Part shown: positions 25,387-34,442 of the stretch, piece by piece | How positions within the stretch are numbered: the stretch's first letter is position 1 | Layout: every line of letters begins with the position of its first letter | Origin: Armatimonadaceae bacterium | GTDB lineage: Bacteria > Armatimonadota > Armatimonadia > Armatimonadales > Armatimonadaceae | Assembly: GCA_030447685.1 (NCBI GenBank) | Contig: JAUJOK010000003.1 | Location: 100,448 to 135,392, forward strand | Direction of reading: 5' to 3' | DNA: 34,945 bases | Translations under genes and position numbers: made by a program | The notes under the pieces: generated by a model | The model's database searches: none | What the model saw: the letters and a program-made list of their open reading frames with translations, nothing else | What the model was told of the DNA's origin: nothing

Positions 25387-27876
25387 CTACACTCCTTCGA
25401 CCAGTTCCACGCCGCGCGCAACCAGCTCCTTTGCTCTATCGAGCGTTGCGGCTTCGGCGTAGACGCGCACAACGGGTTCGGTGCCGGAGGGGCGAAGCAG
25501 CAGCCAGGAGCCGTCGGTGAAGTCCAGGCGCGTGCCGTCCCGGCGGTGGATGCCGGAAAGCGGCGCGCCAGCGAACTCGGTTTCCCGGAACGACTGCAAA
25601 GCCGAAATAATAGAGTGCATCTTTTCCTGCGGCGGGTGAAGGTCGCTGCGGGTGTAGTGATGCGCACCCACCTCGGCGAAGATGTCGGCGATCAACTCCT
25701 CCAGACGCTTGCCTTTGGCAGCCATCGCCTCCAAAAGAAGCATGCCCATCAGGACGCCGTCGCGCTCCGGCAGGTGGTTCTTGACCCCGATACCGCCGGA
25801 CTCCTCGCCGCCGATCAGAATATCGTCCGTCAGCATCTTTTCACAGATGTACTTGAAGCCGATAGGCGTTTCGGTCAGCGGCAGGTCGTACTTTTTGGTT
25901 AGTTTATCTAAGGCGCGGGTCGTGGAGACGGTGCGAACGACGCCGCCCCTCCAGCCGCGCTCCTCCACCAGATGCTTCAGCAGAACCGCGAAGATGCGGT
26001 GGCTGTCCACGAAGTTCCCGTGCGAGTCGCACGCGCCCAGACGGTCGGCGTCGCCGTCCAGACAGATGCCCACGTCCGCGCCCGACTGCGTCACCGCCTC
26101 GAATAGCGCGCCCATGTTCTGCTCGATCGGCTCCGGGTTGACCCCGCCGAACACCGGGTTGCGCTCCGAGCGTATTTCCGTGACCCGGACTCCCGCCTTT
26201 TCAAGCAGGCCGGTCAGATAACCCGCGCCTGCGCCGTGCATCGGGTCCACGATCACGTTGAAGTTCGATTGCGCGACGCGGCTCAGGTCAACGAAGCGGG
26301 CGCAATGGGCCAGATACGGCCCGGCCAGGTCCATGGTCTTGGGCACGGCGGCGGATACTTTGGGCGCGGCCCCGCTCATCAAAAGCTGCCGCAGATGCCC
26401 CTCAACAGCGGCCACCATCTCCGGCGTTGCCGAGCCGCCGTAGTGCGCCTTTATCTTCAGCCCGTTGAACTGCGGCGGGTTGTGCGACGCGGTAATCATC
26501 AGACCCGCCGCCGCGCCGAAATAGCGGGTACCGAACGAGACGGCGGGAGACGAACACTCGCGCTCCGACAAGTACACATCCAGACCGTTGCCCATTGCGA
26601 CACGCGCCGCCGCCGCCGCGAACACCTCGGACTGCGCCCGCCGGTCGTAGCCGATCACCAGGCCGTCGCCGGGAACCGCGCCGGACTTTATCCAGTCGCA
26701 CACGGCCTGCGTCACCAGGCGGACATTGTCCACGGTGAAATCGTCGGCGATGATGCCGCGCCAGCCGTCCGTGCCGAATTTTATCGCCGCGCGCTGAATG
26801 TCGCCGCGCGTGGGCAGGCGCGCGACCACCGAGGCGATGATCCCGTCCGCGCCGACCACCGAGCCGGGCTGCACGGTTGCGCCCGCCCGCACCACGCAGT
26901 TATCGCCCAGGATGCAGCCGCGCACCACCGCCCCGCGCTCGACCACCGTACCGCGCCAGATAATCGCATCCTCGACAATCGCGCCGTCATCGATGCGGCA
27001 GCGCGACCCGATAGCGGTCACGCCCCCGATCTTGACATCCTTGCCGATCTCGGCGTGGTGGTTGATAAAGACGTGGCCGCGAAGATCGGCGGTCGGATGG
27101 ACGGTGGCCGCCTCTCCCACCCAGACGCCCTGCGCTATCTGATCGCCCGCAATATCGACATTCACGCGCCGCTCCAGAATGTCCGCCTGCGCGCGCTGAT
27201 ATTCCGGCAGCGTCGCGATGGACAGCCAGTAGGCGTTCTCGGCGACATAGCCGTACATCGGGACACCCTCGGCCAGAAGCTGGGGGAAAAGCTGGCGCTC
27301 GAACGAATACTCAGTGTGCGGGGGAATACGGCGCAGCAGGTCGCGGCGCAGCACGTACACCCCGGCGCTCACCGTATCCGATGCCGCCTCCTCAACAGCA
27401 GGTTTCTCGGAGAACGAGGTAATGCGTCCTTCGGCATCCGTCACAACGACCCCATAGCGCGACGGATCGGTGACGGTAGCCAGCAGGAGGGTAACGGCGG
27501 CATTGCTGTCCTGGTGAAATGTCAGAAGCGCGCCCAGGTCGGCGTCGGTAAGGATGTGACCGTTCAGCACCAGAACCGTGTCGCCGACCAGTCTATCCGA
27601 AACAGCGCGCACCGCGCCCGCCGTGCCCAGCGGGGCCTGCTCGCGGTGGTAGCGCAGCGTCATGTTTACTTCCTTGCCGTCGCCGAAGCGCCGCTCGAAC
27701 GTTTCCGGCATGACCTGCAAACAGAGCACGGCTTCACGAATCGCGTGGCGCTTCAGCAGCTCCATCTGGTACTGCACGAGGGGCTTACCGGCGAGCGGAA
27801 GCATGGCGCGGGGCTGGCGGGCGGTCAATGGGTACAGCGGCGCTCCGCGTTCCCCGGCTAAGATCACGGCTTGCAT
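25387..27876 (-). CDS. Fused sugar-nucleotidyltransferase / phosphohexomutase
   Basis: An 829-aa two-enzyme protein. Residues 1 to about 235 are a nucleotidyltransferase (MQAVILAGERG; MLPLAGKPLVQYQ). About 250-350 form a left-handed beta-helix of hexapeptide repeats (WVGEAATVHPTADLRG and on). About 370-829 are a phosphomannomutase/phosphoglucomutase with the phosphoserine loop ITASHNPPQFNG near 460, metal site DGDADR near 607, sugar loop GEESGG near 692 and a phosphate-binding end LRPSGTEPVVRVY. It should convert hexose 6-phosphate to hexose 1-phosphate and then to NDP-sugar, most likely GDP-mannose or a glucose analogue. The start at 27876 has AAAGGA upstream; the extra 25 residues before it look non-coding. 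Confidence 0.88.
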   Translation of the reverse strand: MQAVILAGERGAPLYPLTARQPRAMLPLAGKPLVQYQMELLKRHAIREAVLCLQVMPETFERRFGDGKEVNMTLRYHREQAPLGTAGAVRAVSDRLVGDTVLVLNGHILTDADLGALLTFHQDSNAAVTLLLATVTDPSRYGVVVTDAEGRITSFSEKPAVEEAASDTVSAGVYVLRRDLLRRIPPHTEYSFERQLFPQLLAEGVPMYGYVAENAYWLSIATLPEYQRAQADILERRVNVDIAGDQIAQGVWVGEAATVHPTADLRGHVFINHHAEIGKDVKIGGVTAIGSRCRIDDGAIVEDAIIWRGTVVERGAVVRGCILGDNCVVRAGATVQPGSVVGADGIIASVVARLPTRGDIQRAAIKFGTDGWRGIIADDFTVDNVRLVTQAVCDWIKSGAVPGDGLVIGYDRRAQSEVFAAAAARVAMGNGLDVYLSERECSSPAVSFGTRYFGAAAGLMITASHNPPQFNGLKIKAHYGGSATPEMVAAVEGHLRQLLMSGAAPKVSAAVPKTMDLAGPYLAHCARFVDLSRVAQSNFNVIVDPMHGAGAGYLTGLLEKAGVRVTEIRSERNPVFGGVNPEPIEQNMGALFEAVTQSGADVGICLDGDADRLGACDSHGNFVDSHRIFAVLLKHLVEERGWRGGVVRTVSTTRALDKLTKKYDLPLTETPIGFKYICEKMLTDDILIGGEESGGIGVKNHLPERDGVLMGMLLLEAMAAKGKRLEELIADIFAEVGAHHYTRSDLHPPQEKMHSIISALQSFRETEFAGAPLSGIHRRDGTRLDFTDGSWLLLRPSGTEPVVRVYAEAATLDRAKELVARGVELVEGV

Positions 27877-27979
27877 ACGAACATCCTTTTCACTGCGGCG
27901 GGCGTGGGCCTTGTGGGTTTCAGTATAGCCACGGGCGCGGGCGCGTGTCAAGAAATCCCGGTATCATCCCGCCAGGCCG

Positions 27980-27988
27980 TGCTATAAT
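27980..27988 (+). promoter_or_regulatory. Extended -10 promoter of prs (near-leaderless)
   Basis: TGCTATAAT is a perfect extended -10. It ends 11 bases before the prs ATG, so the mRNA would carry only a few leader bases, and no ribosome site is present there. No -35 match is seen. Confidence 0.65.
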
Positions 27989-27999
27989 AACAACCGACT

Positions 28000-28954
28000 A
28001 TGCACCTGCCGCGAACCCCATCGTTGAAGCTTTTTGCCGGAACCGCTCATGCCGAGCTGGCAAGCGCCGTCGCCGACCATCTGGGCATCGCGCTCGGCGG
28101 TCTCCAGATCACCCGTTTCGCCGATGGCGAGCTATATGTGAAATTCGAAGAGTCCGTGCGCGGCACCGACGCCTTCGTCCTTCAGCCGACCTGCCCGCCC
28201 ATCGACGCCAACCTGCTGGAGCTTCTGGTTCTGGTGGATGCCTTGCGCCGCGCCTCCGCCGACCGTATCACCTGTGTTCTCCCCTATTACGGCTACGCCC
28301 GCCAGGAAAAAAAGGCCGCCCCGCGCGAGCCGATAACCGCCAAGCTGATCGCCAACCTGATTGCCACGGCGGGAGCCAGTCGCATCGTCGCCATTGACCT
28401 GCATGCCGAGGCGATTCAGGGCTTTTTCGACATTCCCGTGGATCATCTCACCTCGATTCAGATTATTGGCGACTCTCTGGTAGCGAAGAACCTGCGCGAT
28501 GTGGTGGTAGTTTCGCCGGACGAGGGGCGCGTGAAGACCGTCCGCAAGATCGCCGGGCGGCTGAACGCGCCGCTGGCTGTCGGCTATAAAGTCCACCCCG
28601 ACCACGGCGTCTCCGACATCACCCATCTGGCGGGCGACGTGCGCGGCAAGACCTGCATCGTCTACGATGACATTATCTCCACCGGCGGCTCGATAAACGA
28701 GATTATCGATGCCTTGCTCGAAAACGGCGCGCGTCCCGAAATCACCGTCGCCTGTACCCATCCGGTTCTGGCCGGGCGTGCTGTGGAACGGCTTTCGCGC
28801 CCGGAGATTAAAGAGCTAATCGTCACCGATACGATTCCGCTCCGCCGGAAAGCGCAACGGCAAAACCACCGTCCTTTCCGTCGCCCCCCTGTTCGCCGAG
28901 GCCATCCAGCGCATCCACGCCGACGAATCCGTTTCTTCCCTATTTCAGGAGTAA
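28000..28954 (+). CDS. prs: Ribose-phosphate pyrophosphokinase (one frameshift in sequence)
   Basis: Makes PRPP from ribose 5-phosphate and ATP for nucleotide, His and Trp synthesis. Visible are KLFAGTAHAELA at the start, the PYYGYARQEKK ATP-binding loop, DLHAEAIQGFF, SPDEGRVKTVRKIAG, and the PRPP loop IVYDDIISTGG at 220-230. The frame breaks at about 28845-28856, just after VTDTIPL, where one extra base sits in ctccgccggaaag. Dropping it restores KRNGKTTVLSVAPLFAEAI and a stop at 28954, giving 954 nt and 317 aa, the normal length. As prs is essential in nearly all free-living bacteria, a sequence error is far likelier than a broken gene. Confidence 0.9.
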
Positions 28955-29089
28955 GCAGGCATTCATACCCGGTGGAGACGACAAGGGCCGAATCAGCGTC
29001 GGGGACGCTCAGGCGAATGTCATCAATCACCTGAACACCCACTGCGCAAATCTGTTAGGCCGGAAACACTCTTGATACCGGAGAATCAC

Positions 29090-29836
29090 ATGAACGCAGA
29101 AACTATCATTGCCGATCTTGAAAGCGATTACCCAGAAAAAGCCTATGAAGCACTCCAGCAACATGGCTCGGAACTTTTGGATGAGCTTCTGATATTGGCA
29201 AAGCAAGAAGCAGACAAATGGCGCAAAGCAGGAGAAGCCTGGCTACTTTGGAGCAGTTTTCCACCGTGCATGTTAATGGTTTTTTTGAGGAGCGGGTTGC
29301 ACCAGTCATGGTTCGTTGCTGGGCCAGCGGGTCTAATTTTGGCGGTAGTTTGGAACAGATTCTACAGTCAAAGATTAGCCGCTCCTTTGAAGTTGAAATA
29401 TGTTGTCCGTACTTTAGCCCATGTGGACGATGTTCGCACGGTTGGCCCCCTGATTGAAGGTTTGATGCTGGCAGACAAGACAACGTCCTTTCTTGCCGCC
29501 CCCGCACTTGTGCGCCTCTTACCGAAGCTTAAAGCAGCAGACGAGGATTTGCTGAACGAACATCAACGGCGTTATATGAACCATCTGCTGATGAGCCGCA
29601 CCAAGACAGAAGAATCAGACCCGGAACTATCTCTGGCAATACTTCAAGCATTGCAGCAACTTGGAGATAGAACGGCGTTGAAGCCAGTGCGACGATTGGC
29701 ACAGGGGAAAGGCAAAGCGGCCAGGAACCGGCTGATTCAGGAAGCGGCGCAAGCCAGTTTATCCGTTCTGGAACAACGTCTATCCCTGAGAGTAGCGCAT
29801 AACGAGGGAGCATCACATGAAAGAGCCAAGCATTGA
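29090..29836 (+). CDS. HEAT-like repeat membrane protein 1
   Basis: A 248-aa protein of unknown function, first of three paralogues. It has a cytoplasmic helical head (ADLESDYPEKAYEALQQHGSELL), a hydrophobic hairpin (about 48-66 and 73-92), and then HEAT-like helical pairs: VRTVGPLIEGLML, FLAAPALVRLLPKL, LAILQALQQLGDRTAL. It ends with the shared tail LSVLEQRLSLRVAH. The start ATG has GGAG six bases upstream. The base composition is clearly poorer in G+C than prs (31 of 60 in 29221-29280 against 42 of 60 in 28501-28560), so the island was probably acquired. Its stop overlaps the next start by 20 bases. The 135 bases upstream show no clear promoter. Confidence 0.75.
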   Translation: MNAETIIADLESDYPEKAYEALQQHGSELLDELLILAKQEADKWRKAGEAWLLWSSFPPCMLMVFLRSGLHQSWFVAGPAGLILAVVWNRFYSQRLAAPLKLKYVVRTLAHVDDVRTVGPLIEGLMLADKTTSFLAAPALVRLLPKLKAADEDLLNEHQRRYMNHLLMSRTKTEESDPELSLAILQALQQLGDRTALKPVRRLAQGKGKAARNRLIQEAAQASLSVLEQRLSLRVAHNEGASHERAKH

Positions 29837-30064
29837 GCAATGGCTGGGCAGCAAAAACCCGGCAGATGTTGAGATGGCGGAGCAGACACTTGAGCAGATG
29901 GGAACTGACGCCGCAATCGAATTTCTGCGGCGCATTTTCGTTTTCGAGGATAGGAAAAGATACAAGCGCCTTTGGGCATTGAGGTTAGGCTTAGCCCTGG
30001 CAGTCTCTCTGGCTGGGTACTACAGTGCGATAATCGGTAAGGGTTCCGTAGCCGTTCATGTATA

Positions 30065-30954
30065 GACCTCTTGCATAAGTATGGTAAATGATGAGATGTG
30101 TATTACGAACACATCAAGAACCGCAAAGCGCAAGAGTTTCTGCGGCTGACCGGTGTGCGGCGCGAGACTTTCGAGGCGATGCTCCACGCGTTGCAGGAGC
30201 AGATTCGCGTCTTTGGCCGCCGCCCACCCAAGCTGGCTTTGTGCGACCAGTTGCTCTTGACACTGATGTATTGGCGCGAGTATCGAACGCTCTTCCACAT
30301 CGCCAGCACGTATGACTTGAGCGAAGCCACTGCCTCACGTACCGTGCGACGTATCGAAGATGCCTTGATGCGCTCTGGCCAGTTCCGCTTGCCGGGCAAG
30401 AAGGCTTTACGTCCCGGCCAGACCACGTGGCAGGTTGTCGTGGTGGATGCGACCGAGTGCCAAATCGAGCAGCCCCAGGGCAAAGGCGCGCAAAAAAACG
30501 CAAAACCTACTTCAGCGGTAAGAAGAAGCGTCACACGCTGAAAGCACAAGTCATCGTTGAGCAGCAGAGCGGACGCATCCTGGCCACGGCCTTTTGTGCT
30601 GGTCACACCCATGACTTCGCGCTGTTCAAGCGCAGCCGTCTGTGGTTGTGTGACGAAAGCCGCTGTCTGGCCGACGCGGGCTATAAAGGTTTGAGCCGTT
30701 TTCACGCCAACAGCCAGACGCCGCACAAGAAGAGCAAGCATCGTCCATTGACCGCCGAGCGAAAAGCGGCAAACAAGCGCCTGTCCCGTGAGCGCATGGT
30801 TGTGGAACACGCTCTGGGGCGGCTGAAGGTGTTCCGCATCCTGAGCGAGCGTTCTCGGACCCGGCGAAAACGCTTCGGCTTGCGCTTTAATCTGTTGGCT
30901 GCCCTGTCTCAATCATCAGCTTCAACAAAGCAAGTGACACTTATGCAAGAGGTC
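30065..30954 (+). mobile_element. IS5-family-like insertion sequence, 890 bp
   Basis: The ends gacctcttgcataagt (30065-30080) and its exact complement (30939-30954) are 16-bp terminal inverted repeats enclosing a single DDE transposase. The right flank begins tta and the left flank ends ata, close to the TNA target duplication of some IS5 groups but not identical. If one t was lost on the left, the duplication would be perfect. The element interrupts the second HEAT-like gene. Confidence 0.88.
30098..30937 (+). CDS. DDE transposase, two frames
   Basis: An IS5-type transposase starting at GTG 30098. The first frame has an N-terminal helix-turn-helix region (LSEATASRTVRRIEDAL) and the first catalytic Asp in VVVVDATE. 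At 30491-30499 the run c-A7-c contains A AAA AAC in the zero frame, a canonical -1 slippery site; slipping continues as GAQKKRKTYFSGKKKRH with the second Asp in DAGYKG and the Glu in MVVEHALGRLK. Near 30900-30910 a further one-base shift is needed to reach NHQLQQSK and the TGA at 30935-30937, right before the right inverted repeat. Without it the frame runs on through the IS end into the host gene. Confidence 0.82.
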
Positions 30955-31438
30955 TTAAGTATCCAAATGGGCATTATCATCATCTGTGGAGCCACAAGCG
31001 TATTTGAAGATTATCTATTGCCTCCTTCGCGGCGTCTTAGAAACGCGGCAACGCTGTTGACCCAATGTGACAGCCCCCTGCTGTCGGTGCGCTGATAGAC
31101 GTTTATGAGTCTCTCGCCTGGAAAGAATCATACGCGGCTAAAGATGCACTGAAAAGACTTTTGCCTCGTTTGCAAGCAACAGATGCCGGTTTGCTGAACG
31201 AGAAACAACGGGCTTATCTTTATAAGCGAATGAAGCAAAGCGGCAGGGTGTATTCATGGGTAGGGGAGCAGTACGATGACTCTCCGAGCTATTGTGACGG
31301 CGATTGGGCAGATCGGAGATAGTCAATCACTGCCGCATGTAGAGCGATTGGCCCGGTCGTCCAATATTCCCGGCATAAAGGAAGCAGCCCAGACCTGCCT
31401 ATCCATTCTGGAACAACGGTTATCGGTGAAAGTCGCGC

Positions 31439-32249
31439 ATGGATAGCACCGAAATCATCCGAAAGCTGGGGCAGCAAGGCTACAGCAGACGCTGAGGCGG
31501 CGAAACAAGCCCTGCAAGAAATGGGGCAGGAAGACGCGCTCAACCTGCTTCTTCCCGTTTGGGACAGGGAAGTCAGGAGGCGCACCCGGCGAATTCGTCT
31601 CTTTAACAGCGGATTCTTTGCCTGCATTGCGGTTATCTTCGCTGTATTGCTTTACTCATCCATAGATAATAGGTTCTGGAAACAGATTGACCGTGTAATG
31701 CTCTTTACCAATCCCCTCTTGTGGCTCGGTGTAGCTATTATGAACCCGCTCTTCTATGGCGTGTCACGTTTGCAGGCAAACACTATTCGGTTTCTTGCGG
31801 ATTCTACAGATCGACGTGCGCTTGGCCCCCTCATAGAAGCCCTGGAACTGCGCCAGTGGGAAGGACGTGATATTGTGCTTGATGCCATACCACGCCTGCT
31901 GGCGCTGATGGGCGCAGTTGATATACGCTCACTGAGTGAGGGACAGCGGGCCGCGCTCCGCCGCGTATTGAGCCGCTTGCCGTCATGGGGTCCGAATATC
32001 GGCACGGGACGCTTCGGGCTGCGGCTTTACCAGGGGTTCTTGAATGAGTTCAGTGACAAAGAAGCCAATGCGTTCGTGGCGCTCCTTGAGTTCCTCAATA
32101 TAGCGAGCCATGATGACTGGAAGCCTATCGCAAGCAAAATCGCCCAGCGTGAAGCCACTACGGTAAACCAGAAACGAGTTGCCGAGGCTGCCCTACGTGC
32201 CTTGTCTCATTTGAACCAACAAACGGTAGAAATACGATTACATGGCTGA
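31439..32249 (+). CDS. HEAT-like repeat membrane protein 3 (one frameshift in sequence)
   Basis: Third paralogue, 269 aa when repaired. The ATG overlaps the end of gene 2 by 8 bases. At about 31470 ctggggcagc should read ctgggcagc; dropping one G restores LGSKATADAEAAKQALQEMGQED, aligning with LGSKNPADVEMAEQTLEQMGTDA of gene 2, and gives 810 nt. Two hydrophobic helices (FFACIAVIFAVLLYSSI; FTNPLLWLGVAIM) are followed by HEAT-like pairs (RALGPLIEALEL; IVLDAIPRLLALMG). Its last codons overlap the start of the ABC ATPase gene by 8 bases. Function unknown. Confidence 0.72.
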
Positions 32250-33548
32250 ACTACCTCTACTGGCTATTGATAATCTGGCGGTGGCGTTTCCGACGGGGCG
32301 GGGGCGCGAGATGGCGCGCGTCGTGGATGGCGTGTCGCTGACGCTGAATCGCGGGGAGACGGTGGGTGTGGTCGGGGAGTCGGGGTCGGGCAAAAGCATG
32401 ACGGCCCTTTCGGTGCTGCGGCTGGTGCCGGAGCCGGGTCGTATCGTGCAGGGCACCATCACGCTGGACGGTCAGAACCTGCTGGCGCTGCCGGAAAAGG
32501 CGATGCGCTCGGTGCGCGGCGGCGCGGCGATGATCTTCCAGGACCCGATGACCTCGCTCAACCCGGTCTTCACGGTCGGTGAGCAGATCGCCGAGGCGGT
32601 GCGCGTCCATCGCGGACTGCGCGGCGCGGCGGCATGGGACGAGGCGGTGGCGGCGCTGCGGCGTGTCCATATCGCCCTCCCGGAGCGGCGTGCGCGCAGT
32701 ACCCGTATGAGCTATCCGGCGGGATGCGCCAGCGGGTGATGATCGCGATGGCGCTTGCCTGCGCGCCGGACGTGCTGCTGGCCGACGAGCCGACTACGGC
32801 GCTGGATGTGACGGTGCAGGCGCAGATACTGGCCCTTATCGGCGAGATTCGGCGCGAAACTGGCATGGCGGTTCTGCTGATTACGCACGACCTGGGCGTT
32901 GTGGCTGAAACCTGCGACCGGGTGCTGGTTCTGTACGCGGGGCAGGTGATGGAGACGGCGGATGTCCACACCCTGTTCCGTGACCCCAGGCACCCGTACA
33001 CGCAGGGACTTCTGGCCTCGCTGCCCGAAGCCGCACCGGAAGACGCCAGACGCCTGCCGTTTATCGCCGGTCAGCCGCCAAGCGCCGCCAGCGCGCCCAC
33101 CGGCTGCCCGTTCCGCTCGCGCTGCCCCAAAGCGATGCCCGGCGTCTGCGACAAGCCCCTGCCGACCACGGAGCTTTCTCCCGGCCATGTGGTGCGCTGC
33201 CATCTGTATCCGTTTTGCCCCTCCCCCCAATCCCCTCCCCACGCTGTGGGAGAAGGGGAGCCAGAAGGGGAACCTGAATCGCCTGCCGCACCCAATTCTT
33301 CCCCCTTCTCCCACAGCGTGGGGGAAGGGGATTGGGGGGAGGGGGCTGATGCTTCTTTCCGTCGAAGACCTGCATGTCCACTTTCCGCTGGGGCACGGAC
33401 AGGTAGTGCGCGCGGTGGACGGGGTGACGTTCGCCATCGAGCGCGGCGAGACACTGGGACTGGTGGGCGAGTCCGGCTGCGGCAAAAGCACGACCGGGCG
33501 GGCGATCCTGCGGCTGATTCCCCCGACATCAGGGCGCGTGGTTTTTGA
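32242..33548 (+). CDS. Oligopeptide/dipeptide-type ABC transporter ATPase (OppD/DppD-like; one frameshift)
   Basis: ATP-hydrolysing subunit of a peptide- or nickel-type importer. Walker A is GESGSGKSM (about 48-56) and the Q-loop is in [12 protein letters not shown]. The ABC signature LSGGMRQRV, Walker B VLLADEPT and the H-loop ITHDLG are also present. The C-terminal [15 protein letters not shown] is the family's cysteine-containing tail. The frame breaks near 32697, where a missing C (gcgcgcagtac for gcgcgccagtac) restores [12 protein letters not shown]. The family-like end is about 33210 (VRCHLYPF), yet the frame stays open through a palindrome and 200 bases into the next gene. No permease or binding protein is in the window. 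Confidence 0.85.
33218..33344. repeat. Long C/G-rich inverted repeat between the two ABC ATPase genes
   Basis: A 41-base left arm (33218-33258) matches the complement of 33302-33344 except for a two-base bulge. The arms contain ctccccccaatcccc and acgctgtgggagaagg; the loop is about 43 bases. It resembles the element at 9149-9374 in its C-run/G-run style. The right arm ends gattggggggagggg directly before the next ATG, so it also supplies the ribosome binding site. Confidence 0.85.
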
Positions 33549-34371
33549 GGGACAGGAGATTTCCGGCGTTTCCCCGAGCGATATGCGGACGCTGCGACGC
33601 CGGATGCAGATGGTGTTCCAGGACCCGTTCGCCTCGCTGTCACCCCGGATGACTGTCGGGCAGATTGTCGCCGAGCCGTTGGAGATTCACCGGCTGCACG
33701 CAAACCGGCGGGGACGCGAGGAGCGGGTCGGGGCGCTGCTGGAATCGGTGGGGCTGCCGCAGGCGGCGGTGCGGCGTTTCGCGCACGAGTTTTCCGGCGG
33801 GCAGCGCCAGCGTATCGGCATCGCCCGCGCGCTCGCGCTCGACCCGGATCTGATAATTCTGGATGAGCCGGTATCGGCGCTGGATATTTCGGTGCGCGCC
33901 CAGGTGGTCAACCTGCTTCAGGACATTCAGGAGCGGAGCGGCATCGCGTATCTGTTTATCGGCCACGACCTGTCGCTGATCCGCCATGTCGCGCATCGCG
34001 TCGCGGTGATGTACCTGGGCCGTATCGTCGAGATCGCCCCGGCGCACGATCTTTATACGGACCCGCGTCATCCCTACACGCGCTCGCTGCTGGCCGCCGT
34101 TCCCGTGCCGGACCCGGCCCGCCGCCGCGAGCGCGCCCCGCTGGAAGGCGATCCGCCCTCGCCGATTGATATTCCGTCGGGGTGCCGGTTCCGCACCCGC
34201 TGCCCCTTTGCGCAGGAGATTTGCGCCCGTGACGACCCGCCGCTTCTGCCCATTGAGGTGACAGGCGGCGGTGCGGCGGCGCGCCCGTCCCACCGTGCCG
34301 CCTGCCATTTCGCCAATACGCTGCCGGTCTGGGATGCGTCCAAAGCCGCCGACACCGTTATCAAACCCTGA
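33349..34371 (+). CDS. Oligopeptide/dipeptide-type ABC transporter ATPase (OppF/DppF-like)
   Basis: A 340-aa partner of the preceding ATPase, intact. It has Walker [10 protein letters not shown] (about 45-53), Q-loop [12 protein letters not shown], signature [15 protein letters not shown], Walker [14 protein letters not shown]-loop GHDLSL, and the oligopeptide-family tail [14 protein letters not shown]. OppD- and OppF-type proteins pair to drive import. I start it at ATG 33349, 4 bases after the G-rich right arm (ggggggaggggg), because the protein then opens [14 protein letters not shown] as expected. Longer upstream frames run through the palindrome and the previous gene. A strong terminator follows. 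Confidence 0.92.
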   Translation: MLLSVEDLHVHFPLGHGQVVRAVDGVTFAIERGETLGLVGESGCGKSTTGRAILRLIPPTSGRVVFEGQEISGVSPSDMRTLRRRMQMVFQDPFASLSPRMTVGQIVAEPLEIHRLHANRRGREERVGALLESVGLPQAAVRRFAHEFSGGQRQRIGIARALALDPDLIILDEPVSALDISVRAQVVNLLQDIQERSGIAYLFIGHDLSLIRHVAHRVAVMYLGRIVEIAPAHDLYTDPRHPYTRSLLAAVPVPDPARRRERAPLEGDPPSPIDIPSGCRFRTRCPFAQEICARDDPPLLPIEVTGGGAAARPSHRAACHFANTLPVWDASKAADTVIKP

Positions 34372-34381
34372 TTCTAAAAGG

Positions 34382-34416
34382 AAAAACCGCAGGCGAAATA
34401 TACGCCTGCGGTTTTT
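34382..34416. terminator. Bidirectional terminator
   Basis: aaaaaccgcaggcg (34382-34395) pairs perfectly with 34403-34416 across a 7-base loop, with A5 and T5 at the feet. It separates the convergent ABC and LysM genes. Confidence 0.92.
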
Positions 34417-34442
34417 ATTTTATCCTTATAGCGCGCCCGTCT

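Larger units (their letters stand above)
29817..31446 (+). pseudogene. HEAT-like repeat membrane protein 2, split by an IS element
   Basis: Second paralogue. The 5' part (29817-30064) has the head WLGSKNPADVEMAEQTLEQMG and the first hydrophobic helix. After the IS the sequence resumes at 30955 with SIQMGIIIICGATSVFEDYLL (second helix), LRNAATLLTQCDSP, AVGALIDVYES, LKRLLPRLQATDAGLLNEKQ, and the shared tail ILEQRLSVKVAHG, ending at 31446. Joining 30062 directly to 30955 (…gta then tta agt…) keeps the frame, so the gene was whole before insertion. Two more shifts occur, at a C5 run near 31077 and near 31275-31285. The insertion falls in the loop between the two helices. Confidence 0.75.

Noticed and set aside
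30063..30957. A clean target-site duplication flanking the IS
   Set aside because: The flanks read ata and tta; they match TNA only if one base was lost on the left, so I do not claim a perfect duplication.
31040..31446. Small separate genes after the IS
   Set aside because: Their frames align piecewise with HEAT-like proteins 1 and 3 and are fragments of protein 2.
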